Assembly (NCBI GenBank): GCA_016801885.1
Contig: CM028889.1
Span: forward strand, 6,239,501 to 6,303,500
From: Toxotes chatareus
Lineage: Eukaryota > Chordata > Actinopteri > Toxotidae
DNA length: 64,000 nucleotides
Direction: 5' to 3'
This document shows, one piece after another, positions 1 through 10,252 of this stretch; position 1 is the first letter of the stretch; each line of letters starts with the position of its first letter. The notes below the pieces were generated by a model. It did not search any database. It saw only the letters and a program-made list of their open reading frames with translations, and was not told the DNA's origin. The position numbers and the translations under genes are program-made.

Positions 1-231
1 ACACCTGAATCCACAGATCAAACAGATCATCCTCCGTTTTTAAAATTATATTTATCGTATTTTGAATGCACCGTTTAGTTTGGTAGTTTGTATGTTTTCA
101 ACAGTTAAATACTCCAAGAGAAAAAAAAAAGAACTCAACCACTAATGCTGTTTTCTAAGTGTTATTTTTTTAATATGATGCATTTGTACAAAAAGCCATA
201 GGCCTACATGTTTTGATAATAAACCACTTAA

Positions 232-237
232 TTTATT
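232..237 (-). terminator. psmg4: psmg4 polyadenylation signal
   Basis: AATAAA on the minus strand about 175 nt past the psmg4 stop codon. It is the first canonical hexamer downstream, so it is the likely 3' end signal of the gene. Confidence 0.6.
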
Positions 238-412
238 ATGTCAATAAAAGAACACTTGATGTGACCGATTCTAGTTGTGTTGGAGTATGATTTGGAAGTA
301 TCCGAGGGAGTATTTAAGTCCAAATAGGAGGAGGGCCTGTCCTGTCCTGTCCTGCCCCCCCCAAATGTCCTCAGTTCCATATGAACGATGCTCAATAAAA
401 AATCAAACGTGT

Positions 413-2675
413 TCAGAAGTGTTCGGGGTGAAGCTCCAGCTCCTTTTTGATCCTGTTCTCCACCAAGAGACTGAGGTTGGAGTCTGTCATTGGGAGACTG
501 TAACTCACAAATACCTGCTTTTTGGTCTTCTTTGCTGCAAAACACACAAAAACAAAGACAGTTATTTCACTTTAGATGAACATGTTTTTTTTAGTACTGT
601 ACAATGCCAAAGTTATTTTATTTCTTCAAATATGAATCAAACTAAAGTAACAGGTCTTGAAAGTTGTGAAAAGTTAAAATAACTGTTCTAATAAGTGGTC
701 ATGTGTCACCAATTATAAGTTAAATATATAAATATTACCTGAAATTTAATTTGTTGCTCAAATAGAGCTATAAAAATGAAACTGTCTCGCCTTCAAGGAC
801 CATATCAGTTTTACAAGCTGTAAGTTTGTCACATATCACAGGGAGCAGCTGATTTGAAACTTGCATGATGTAATGTATCATAATCAATATTATTATCGCT
901 TTTATTTTTGTCAAGCTTTTGTCAACTTTTACATTGTACTAAGATGAGCAGAAGCTGTTTGCTGCCTTTACTGTAGGAAAAACACACATTTAAAAACCTG
1001 AAACACTAAAGCAGGTTTGGGAGAACTGTTGGCAGTAATGTTAAGAAGCAATTCTGGCCTAAAACACACATATTCATATGTCCACAAAAGATAACAACAT
1101 GGGAGCTTAGAGGAGTGTTTCAGCTTCTTAATGGCTTATTATAACTTGCTGCATCAGCAGACACAGTAAGACAAATAAACAGAGTCATTCATCATTACCT
1201 AATCTCTGGGACAAAGAATTTGGAGCAGTATTGGATGGGTCCCCCATGATTAATGTGGATAATGGCATTGAATCCTGCAGATAGACAACAAGCAAATAGT
1301 TGTTAGAAGCTTTTATTCCAAAAAACAAAACAAACAAAAAAACCTTCATTTATTACCCCTTGTATATTTTTTGATTCACGATTGTTCATCTCCTAGTGAT
1401 CAAGACCAGAGGACAGATTTGTGGTATAGTCAGAAGATGTCAAGGGGAAAAAAATGTTCTGTACTTTGAGGAGCAGATTTATTATATTTTCTTTCCTAAG
1501 GACCCATTAACCAACCAGTGACCCTGTGCTGGAAAAGTTCTGAATCATAGGGGCTTTAAAATGAGATTATGACAGCAGTTACTACACAACAGGGACAAAG
1601 ACAATATGATAACTCTGTTCTCTTAAAGGATAAACTCATCCAGATCACAAAAAATATGTTTCGCCACCTTTATCCTTACAGTACGTATCCAATAAGAGAG
1701 CAGAGTGGATATTATTATTAAATGACAAACGTTTAATGGATAAACTAGTCGGAGAGGAATGTCCTTCTTATGTTAATATTGTGAGTTCTCCTTCATTGCA
1801 CTGACAAAAAAATCCATTTCTGCCTGTTATCGGTTCTACTCAATCATTTCCCACAATGGCCAAAATAACCCCACATTCCTATTAAAAGGATGAGGACCAG
1901 GGTACAGAAACAGTATGGAAAAGATTTCTGATGGTCCACAAATTTAGATCATCTTACAGTTTTATTCCATGAAGCCTGTTTACAGGTCTCAGGGAGAGTG
2001 TGTGAAAAAAGTATAAAGCCTTAGTCTTGTCATCCTGACTGTCCATACTGTGAATCTGCTGAGTTGTTTTATTCTGTACAAACGACACCTTTTGTATGTC
2101 TGTTGTTCCTCAGTTGCTCCTCCTGAGGTTGTTTTTCCTATTAAAGGTTATTTTGGGGGGAGTTTTTCTTCATCCGATTCAAGGCTGTAAGGGTTGAAGG
2201 GTCTTGAATACTGTGCAGATAAGATTAAGGCTTCCAATCAACAAGTTTAATGTCACAACAAGTAATACAAGGTGGACCTGAGGAGTTTGGGGCCTCTGTG
2301 GGCTGTGTGGGGGCCCCTGATGGAGCCTGGAGACTGGTGGATGTCTGTCCATGTCTGCGTTTTCCCCTGATCTCATCTCTGTGCACCTGGTTTAAGCGGG
2401 AACCTTGTTAAACCGAGTCTGAGAACTTGACAGAGTCCACTGCAAACTAAGAGCCCGGCACTTGTTTGTTTGTTTGTTGTATTTTATTGCATGGTGTGTG
2501 TTCTACTTACATATCTGCTGCTCATTGACACCGCCAGGTTGGACAGGACCGGAGCGGAACCGACCCAGAGGAAAAACCCGCCGCTGAGCTTCATCACGTG
2601 AAAGTGAACCACCTGCTCCAAAATCTTGTCCGAGAAACTGTGAACCGAGATGGATCCGCTTTGTGTTTCGTTCAT
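413..2675 (-). CDS. psmg4: Proteasome assembly chaperone 4 (PSMG4/PAC4), complete
   Basis: Coding exons, in transcript order on the minus strand: 2675-2511, 1274-1199, 534-413, giving 363 nt and 120 aa; human PSMG4 is 123 aa. Exon 1 carries the family core EQVVHFHVMKLSGGFFLWVG. Exon 2 begins with Asp-Ser after a Tyr-ending exon 1, as in human. Exon 3 carries KKQVFVSYSL followed by LLVENRIKKE and ends HPEHF-stop. All three borders are GT-AG and keep frame. The start is the ATG at 2675 (A at -3), which lines up with the human start; the frame stays open a little upstream but has no better ATG. The family partners with PAC3 in a small heterodimer that guides 20S proteasome alpha-ring assembly in the cytosol; this is known of the family, not visible here. 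It is the nearest downstream neighbour of bphl on the same strand, about 1 kb away. Confidence 0.93.
2040..2250 (+). repeat. Ancient teleost interspersed repeat in psmg4 intron 1
   Basis: Contains the string of motifs gttgctcctcctgaggttg, a gggagtttttcttcatccga-type block and a following 'ctgtgcagat...' tail. These recur in many fish genomes as the 3' part of an interspersed element. I recognise it by memory of the motif order only; class not assigned. Diverged and without coding capacity. Confidence 0.5.
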
Positions 2676-3662
2676 TTTTGTTTGACTCGAGCTGCAACCC
2701 GTCAAACTCACGATGGCTGTAAACAGAAACAGCTACTTCCTGGTTAGTAGAAAAAAAAGGCAGCCCAAACCAATCTATCATCGATGTTATCGAGCGCAGC
2801 ACCAGCACAACCGATTGGACCCACGTGAATAAAATATTTTAGAAAAGAATGAAAAACACCATGCTCCGTGCTTGTTTAAATTAAAAAATTACATATAAAT
2901 CATCTTGTACAGTAATTTCAGTACCTCTTTCTAATAAGGTATTTTTTTATACTTAATAAAACTGGGTAAAATACTCCTAAGATAAGACTTGATGAACAAA
3001 CAAAACAATGAAAACAGCAGAATAAAGTGTGATATCAGTTAAAGAAAGGCCTTTTAAAAACAACAACAACAATAATAACAACATTTGAGAAGTGATTTAT
3101 AAGATATTCACACAGGGAGTCCAGAGATCCTGACTGCAAAGGTCAAGTCTCCTTTAGTCGTGAGCTGGGTCTTAGGAACAGCCGGGGGAGCCCTGCCAAA
3201 GGACCTGAGGCTGAGCTCTGGTTTGTAGGGGAGCAATAACTCATCTAACTGAGACAACATAAAAGCATGTATGACGAGATCAAGATCAGATCAAAAGAGA
3301 ACATGGCTGAAAATACTGATCATAAAATCCCAGAAATGAAAGATGATAGCTTCAAACTGCTGGTGAAACCAAATATATTCAGTTAAGTGTCACCTTAGCC
3401 AAAGAAAAACAGCAAATTCTCACCTCTAATAACCTGGAACCAGAGCGTATTTGGCTATGTTTGCTTGAGAAATGAAACAAACCAATAACCAAATATCCAA
3501 ATAATAATAATAAAAATGTCACCCACTTTCTTCATGAAAGATTTAATCATAGAAAAAAATTACATTGAAATTTAAAGTAAAAATATGAACTTAACTCACA
3601 GAATTGCACAATTAATGCATCAGTTGTGAACCTCATGAGAACAGAGTACAAATTAAATGAGA
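2676..3662. other. Spacer between bphl and psmg4
   Basis: A/T-rich spacer of about 1 kb holding the psmg4 promoter and the bphl 3' flank. No TATA box or CpG island stands out upstream of psmg4. A G/C-richer block at 3115-3245 looks like a diverged interspersed repeat, but I cannot name it. No coding exon was seen on either strand. Confidence 0.5.
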
Positions 3663-3668
3663 TTTATT
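3663..3668 (-). terminator. bphl: bphl polyadenylation signal
   Basis: Minus-strand AATAAA about 55 nt beyond the bphl stop codon at 3722-3724, giving a very short 3' UTR. Confidence 0.6.
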
Positions 3669-3721
3669 AAATACTTGCAGTGACCTTACAGTCAGTCAGT
3701 CAGTTTGCTTCACTGTCTCAG

Positions 3722-6395
3722 TCAGTCTTCCAGAAAGTCTCCCACCAGTTTGTTGAATTCATCAGCGTACCTCAGGTGGAGATTGTGTTTCCCCTCTGGC
3801 ATCAGATGTAATCTACATATTGGACAGTACACACAAGTTACATGTCATTTTCTGACTTAAATGTACCTGTAGCATGGTTGCTGTTAAAATGTGTATTTGT
3901 GTGATTGATCTCACCGTGATCCTTTGATGTGTTTGAGGAGGTACTGTGGGTGGAAGCTCGGCACCATGGGGTCTTTCTCTCCATGAATGATGAGGGTTGG
4001 ACAGGTGATGAGGGGAAGAAGCTCCATGCAGATACTCCCTAACCAGAGGACATTAAAGAGACCACTCTTGGCTTTGCTCTTTTCATCTGGCATTTATTTT
4101 TAGGGTTGAAAAGTAAGTTGTTTGGCATAATAGAGGGAATATTACGCCTGTAGATGGACCCTTTGTGTGGAAAACACTTTGGAGTCATAACCACAAGTGT
4201 TAATCAATGCAGTGTAAACAGCTGTTGCAGTGAAATGTGGATCATAAAAAGCTTTGCACAGACAGAATCTGGAGACTTAGATCTTTCAAGTAATTAATAA
4301 GTTGTCATGGTTGTGTGAAGACTGAGTCTAGTACAAACCATAAAACACCTAAAATAGCACTGTCAAGTTAATTAGAGAAATTTCATTGCAAAACCTTTTT
4401 TGTTTTTTATCAGTTATGGCAGTTTTCAGTCACAGGTTGCTCAACTTGACTTGTGTACTTATTAGTCACTAACAGCATGAATTCAGTACCTTCAGGTCTT
4501 TTTGCAAACTGTGCGATCCCATCCACCCAGGCCTCCCAGGTTTTAGCAAAGACCTCGGCTCCATAAACCTCCTCCATGGGCTGCCTCATTCTCACACTCC
4601 ACTTGGAGACGTCGCGCACCGCTGGGTGGTCCCACACACACACACACACACACAAACAACAACAAACAGACATGCACACAAAAACAGTTGCAAAACACAG
4701 ACCAACCCACAGATCAAAAAAAGATCATGTTGTGCACAGTTAGACATAGAATGTTGAGTACCATCGTAAAGCTTGAGATCCTGCTGGGAAACAAAGGCAT
4801 TGGATCCCCATACAACCATCTTGTTGATCAGGTCGGGGTTTCTTGCTGCTGCAATCAGAGCAGTGATTCCTCCATCACTCCACCCCAGCAGAGAGAACCT
4901 GCCAAAGCCCAGCGCCTACCAAAGAAATGACAAATACTGTACATCACAAACTGCACACATGTCGTTACTGCAGCTTCAAAATGCTGTCTGAGGGGACAGG
5001 AGGCATTCAGCGAGGCTGCTGGTGGGAACCACCACCTCTGTGGATCATAGTTGGGTTAGTCTGAGAGAGAAAGGTGAGGAATAACATCCAGATTCCTGCT
5101 GCAGTTTCATTCTGTGCACGACTGCTAAAAAATGACTGCCCAAACTAGATTTCTGCTGTCGCAAATGAATAAATACTCCCACTCACTTTAACATGAGTTG
5201 ATCAAAACTCATATCCAATAAAGTTTTATTTGTCTGTCTCCAGATATTAGTCCCTATATTCATTCATCTGGAATGACAATCAAACACTGCAATTGTCTTA
5301 CTTTACAGTTTCCTCTAACACTACACTGAACACTTAATTGAGCATACAACTATCAATATGTGTGTAGAACTTTTTAATCTATGCAACTGGAAGTTCACAT
5401 CTGTATCTCTTTCTATCATATGATCCAGATTCAGATTGGTAATAAATACAATGAGCTGCTGAACTGACTGATTATACCTTCATCAGATCCACTGCGTCCT
5501 TTGCATCTCGCTCAAAGAAGTCAGGGGGAAAGTCTCTGTCTGGGGGACGGGATTGTCCATAACCACGGGGGTCCCAGCCAACCACAGTGAAGTGTTCTTT
5601 GTTGAGAGACTTAAGCTGAGGACCAAAATCTGTCCTCGCACTTCCTGTGGTAGAAAAGACCAAATTGGTTTTCACATGAGGATGCATTGTACTATAATCT
5701 GGATTAAGAAGATGTTGCCCTTAAAAAAAAAAAAAAATCAGATCTTGTGTTTCTCATGCACTGACAGGAAGTCCCTTCTTTAACGAAGAGGAAAAGGAAG
5801 AGGAAGAGGATGGATGTGCTTGTATTTACCCAGTGCTCCAGGAAGCAACAGCACCGCATGTTTCCCTCTGCCTGTCTGCTCGTAGTACAGATCCACTCCG
5901 TTAACATGCTGCCTGCCTGAGGCCACTGAAGAGCTGCAGGGAAACAGACAGCTAAACTGTGGCTTTAGTGGCCACAGTGATAGAAGAGAGTAGAACAGAT
6001 CTGTCCTGACAGTCACAGTAAAAACAACAACAATCATATCGTAGATCTTGGCAAGGAACAGTTGAAATCAGCCATAATAACATTACAACATGATTTCACT
6101 GGGCTTGAAAAAGGAAATTCAACACAGGCTCAGCACCTTGGTCCCCACAGGCCGTAACAACAGCTTGTTTAAAACTTTCATGTAATTTTGACTGAATCTT
6201 GATGTGTGACATTATCCTTATACTATATAAATGTCTGTTATTTCTTTACTTGCTTGCTTCACCATTTGTGCCTCCAGGTCACTGTGACCTGCTGTTAAAC
6301 ATTACTCACACTGTGGAGGACGTCTGACAGGAACATGTCGGCAGAGATACTGTAACACGAAGCTGCACTGACTGTGACTGCTTAGCTTGTTGCAT
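3722..6395 (-). CDS. bphl: Biphenyl hydrolase-like protein (valacyclovir hydrolase), complete
   Basis: Seven exons in transcript order: 6395-6310, 5933-5830, 5644-5478, 4915-4762, 4621-4490, 4038-3915, 3812-3722; 858 nt, 285 aa, against 291 in human. All borders are GT-AG and in frame. It is an alpha/beta hydrolase. The nucleophile is Ser132 in LLGWSDGG, and by family the acid is Asp237 in HGEKDPMVP and the base His265 in EGKHNLHLR, so the triad is intact. WDPRGYGQSRPPDRDFP and FFERDAKDAVDLMK are near-identical to human. The family hydrolyses alpha-amino acid esters such as valacyclovir and homocysteine thiolactone, mainly in mitochondria. Exon 1 is less certain: it starts at the first ATG after an in-frame stop, has poor Kozak context (C at -3) and encodes 28 residues with Lys and Arg but no acidic residue, which suits a mitochondrial presequence. 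A TG microsatellite abuts the exon 5 acceptor. Confidence 0.94.
4632..4654. repeat. CA/TG microsatellite beside the bphl exon 5 acceptor
   Basis: About eleven CA units on the plus strand. On the bphl sense strand this is a TG run ending about 11 nt before the AG of the exon 5 acceptor, where a pyrimidine tract is expected. Confidence 0.9.
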
Positions 6396-7028
6396 TGGAG
6401 GGACACCTACTTACAAAAAAGTGACCTGGAAAATTCATTAGTTGCGAAGGTAAGATCCTGCAGGACTTTGGTGGATCTGTGGGGTGTTTTGACATGTCTT
6501 AAAGTAAAGTTCACTGCCCAAAGTGACTTCTTCATCACTTTGTCTCTGTAATTTCAGGGCAGTGCTCTAAAATCTAAAAGAGCACGTATGCTCAGTCATC
6601 CTCTCCTAAATAAACAAATGTTAAATTAATAAAAATGTATAGATAAATAAGTTTACTTCATTGGTACGTTGTTATCTTGAGAAGAAAAAAAAACACCTCC
6701 AACATTTACACCCATGCTTGATTAATCATGAAATTCTTTCCACACTTGGCATCAGACCTTCAAAACTATAACTGTGGCTCACACGCTTTTTATTCTTTTT
6801 TTTTTTTTTAGGGATTCTAACCCCCCCCAAAACAGACTATTTACAAGTACTAATAAAAACTACTAAAATACTACTACTACTGTTAATAATAATAATTATA
6901 ATAAGGATCCATCATAAATTTACAATTAACAGTGGTGAAGAGCGACATGTGGGTGTTTCCCCGGAGATTTGAATACTACAGCAACATCACTCCGTGCACA
7001 CTGCATAGTGCACTGCCTGGAGATACTA

Positions 7029-7041
7029 CGCCATCTAGTGG
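7029..7041 (-). promoter_or_regulatory. CTCF-like motif
   Basis: The minus strand reads CCACTAGATGGCG, which fits the CTCF core CCASYAGRKGGCR at every position shown. Binding is not shown; a core match alone is only suggestive. Confidence 0.4.
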
Positions 7042-8059
7042 ATGTAAATCAAACGATCAAACCCTGAGAGAAATACGAACATGCTGCCAAACGCAGAGGA
7101 GGCATTTCCTGCTTTGTTACTGCAGCAGTCGGTGGTTTAAGGTCCACGTCTGAAGAATCGTGAATATAAAGGTGCAGATGTCAACAGAGTGAAAACAGTT
7201 ACCAGTATGGCTGCATCGCTGTCGTGGCTCTGTTAATGTGGGCTCTGCATTTAAAGAAACGTCCTCCGAGCAGAAATAACGCCATGACTCAGAGGTGCAC
7301 ACAGACGCAGCGGCTCTTCTCTGCAGGTCAAACACTGATCAAAGTCTCTTCCTGACCGGAGACCGTGGAATCCTGCGCCGAAACTCTTCACTTTAGGGAA
7401 CTCAGGAAGCTGAATGCACCTCGGCACTTTCCACGTCTTCTTTAGTGACAAAAAAAAAAAAAAAAAAAAAAAAAAATTAAAGCGAAAGTACGAAAACGAA
7501 CCGAGGGACACCTTTCACCCAAAGGCTGATTTATTACTGGATATGTTGCTTTATTTGAGTAATTTCATTATAAGTTTCATAATGATTGTTGTTTATCTTG
7601 TCTTGTCCTGTTTCCAGAAGGATTTCCTTGAAAGAACGTCTCCACTGAAACCCAGCAAAACATTGATTTGGGCTTCAGTTAATTTCTTGTCTGAAACTTT
7701 ATTTTTCTTTCCCTGGAATTATTTTTAAAGGAAAAATTTTGTACATATTTTTTTCCTCCCTCTCCAGAAACTGTTTACACATTTGATGATGGTATCAAAA
7801 TATGGAAATTACCAAGAAGCATTGTTATTGCAGCAAATAAGGAACTATTCTGTGTTACTGACAGACAAAGAAATGTGGAGTATGTTATAATACATTCATA
7901 CTGACATTAATTATGTCTGGGGTCAGTTAGACCTCAGGGTGGGGACCTTTATTTTCATTTTCATTATCACCTTCTCTCTCTCTCTCTTCCTTCCTGTCTC
8001 CTCTGTGCTGTCGTTTGTCTAATAAAACAATAAAATAGCCTTAATTTATCCTCCAGTGA

Positions 8060-8230
8060 CCTGTAATATTTGAAGCAAATTTCATGACAATCCACCCGAC
8101 AGTCGTCAAACCATTTTCTCACAGAAACAAAAATGTCAACTTCGTGGTGGCACCAGACAAGACTGAAAGTCTTTGGGATACAACGTCTGGTTTCGTGGCA
8201 ATGCATCAAACAGTTTTGGAGGTTTTACAG
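8060..8230 (-). repeat. Fish interspersed repeat, 'ggattgtcatgaaattt' family, copy 1
   Basis: On the minus strand it contains ggtggattgtcatgaaattt, preceded by a ccaccacgaagttgacattt-type block. The same motif order appears at 9258-9470 and 37130-37485 in this window and is common in percomorph fish from memory. Non-coding. Confidence 0.6.
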
Positions 8231-8310
8231 TGTCTGGACCACAGCAGTGGAGTCGATATTGATCCTGGTTCCAGATTCTCACATGTGCTTTTCTATCTTT
8301 TCTATCACAG

Positions 8311-8344
8311 TAACAACAACAACAACAACAACAATAATAATAAT
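8311..8344 (+). repeat. AAC/AAT trinucleotide microsatellite
   Basis: A run of aac units passing into aat units. Confidence 0.9.
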
Positions 8345-8951
8345 TTGGGGCTTTGGATTATTGGTTGAATAAAACAAGTTTGGAAATTGCAGTGGCCAGT
8401 TTTCAATATTCCCTGGTGTGTAACAGACTAACTAGTTAATCGATAAAGTGAGGAAATAATTATTACATCAATTGATTAAGAGAATAACTTAGTCGCAGTG
8501 ATAAAATAACCATCCATATAGACTCTACAGTGTTGCTTTGTTGTAGCACCAGCTTATCATCTGCTGGGCGTAACATCTGAAGTCGTCTCTCTTCTTCCTC
8601 TTTTTAAAGACAAATTTAATCATCAACATGCTACATCCTTTAGTGGGCTATCTAAACAGCACAGCCTCCACTCCGTCCACCCACACACACAGACAGACAC
8701 ACACCTACACAGTGATGTTCTGACGAAGGTGTTTTTATACACCATCGATTCACAAAGGTCTCATGTTTCTGATGTGTGATGAGTCTGTTTATCAATGGGT
8801 TTGACCTCGTGGTGAGCTGCTCATACCTAGCTCTGTGAGGCAGACAGGCAGCTTTTTGTAAACGCCTCCACTCTGCTCTGCCTGTCACTGCGTATGAGCT
8901 GTGCCACACATTGAACCACACACAGGAACACAAAACAAAGCGACAAACCCG

Positions 8952-9090
8952 GGCTAAAAATACCTCGATCAACTCAGAGAGACGTGTCGAAGCTACAGCA
9001 GAATTTACTGGAAATGCAGTGACTGATGCAGATTCCAGTGGATGTCCACTGAGAAGCAACACACAGCTTAAAATAAAAGGGGGAATTCTT
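8952..9090 (+). repeat. Diverged direct duplication, copy 1
   Basis: Shares with 9509-9650 an ordered series of blocks: taaaaatac, ctcagag, ttactggaaatgc, tgactga, tgtccactgagaa, gggaatt. The two copies are about 560 bp apart. This copy contains the near-palindrome cagtggatgtccactg. Confidence 0.65.
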
Positions 9091-9257
9091 AGATCTAAAA
9101 TACAATCACATTTATGAGCAGTAGTACAAATTACAAGACATCATGACTTAAAAAGTTAAGAAAATAATGCTAAATACCAGGATTTGTTGCTCCTCCCTGG
9201 GTTATTTTATGATATTTTGGGGGAGGGGTTTTCATGGCAGCATGGCTTTAGAGATCG

Positions 9258-9470
9258 CAGTGTCTGTCTTTCAGTCCATCTGTTCACCACTGAAAACACT
9301 TTGATGGATTTCCACAAATTTCCACAAATTTTTGTACAAGCATTCAATGTCCTCAGATGATGAATCCTACACACTTTGGTGACTGACCTTTTCTTTGGCC
9401 CCTTCATTAGGCTGGCATCTTTGTTTTGGGCCTTGACAAATATTGGGATGACTGACATCATTAATTCGGT
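9258..9470 (+). repeat. Fish interspersed repeat, 'ggattgtcatgaaattt' family, copy 2
   Basis: Contains a tggatttccacaaatttttg block, then a cattcaatgtcctcagatga block, then gatgaatcctacacactttg, in the order typical of this family. Diverged. Confidence 0.6.
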
Positions 9471-9508
9471 TCAGATAAAAAATATGTTGACATTTACTAC
9501 ATGAACTG

Positions 9509-9650
9509 GCACATAAAAATACATCAAACCACTCAGAGCAATTTTTCAAAGATGAGGCAGGACTTACTGGAAATGCTGTGACTGAAGTACATTCAAGTGG
9601 TTGTCCACTGAGAATCAACTCATAGTTTAAGCTAAATGGGGAATTTGTAC
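9509..9650 (+). repeat. Diverged direct duplication, copy 2
   Basis: Partner of 8952-9090, with the same block order. The minus-strand translations also resemble each other (LSGHPLESASVTAFPV against LSGQPLECTSVTAFPV), so it may be a fragment of a mobile element. Confidence 0.65.
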
Positions 9651-10252
9651 TTCAAAGACAGCTGCCCTGTCTTATTAACCTTGAGACTGTTGATCAAAAC
9701 AAGATTAAATGCAAGTGGCTTGTAACTTGAGCCTCATTCAGATGTGGTCCTTGTACAGTTTAACAGCTCAGCAGATAGTGATAGCCAGACTTCACCCAGT
9801 GCTGGATCTGTTCTTTTACTGCTCTCTGGCCCACAACCATCTTTGTCTGGTTGGTATGTGCCTATCCAGGGTCCTATGACCAACTCCTGGGTCTAAATAT
9901 AAATATCCAAGAGTGGGACCCACTGCTAAGGTCACATTACGTCATCTCAAGCAGCACATTCTCAGTGAAATAGCAGAGGGGGCATGAGCCACGGCCGGGT
10001 CGAGGGCTTTGTGATATCTTGGCTCTCACAAAGAAGTCGTCAGAGGTGGTGGTTTGAAAATAATGTGACGCAGTCAGAGCTTGTGACTGATCATCTTCTT
10101 GTTGACGGGGTTTGGCAGGAGCTAAATGCTGCTGGAGCACAGGATGATGCAGTCTGAGGAACTCTGAACTTGCTCCCTGAAGCCAAAATTTCATATTCTG
10201 ACCTGAAATTTGTCGTGAACCTGATGCTGATTTCCTGAGACCTTTGGCAGAC

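Larger units (their letters stand above)
6396..10252. other. Shared upstream region of bphl (minus) and dusp22 (plus)
   Basis: These 3.9 kb separate two divergently transcribed genes. They hold poly-A tracts near 7450, a CTCF-like motif at 7029-7041, an AAC/AAT microsatellite near 8311, two copies of a fish repeat at 8060-8230 and 9258-9470, and a diverged direct duplication (8952-9090 and 9509-9650). The block 6930-7400 is richer in CpG than its surroundings and could be regulatory. No conserved coding exon was recognised. The dusp22 promoter should lie just left of 10253, but no clear TATA box is visible. Confidence 0.5.
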
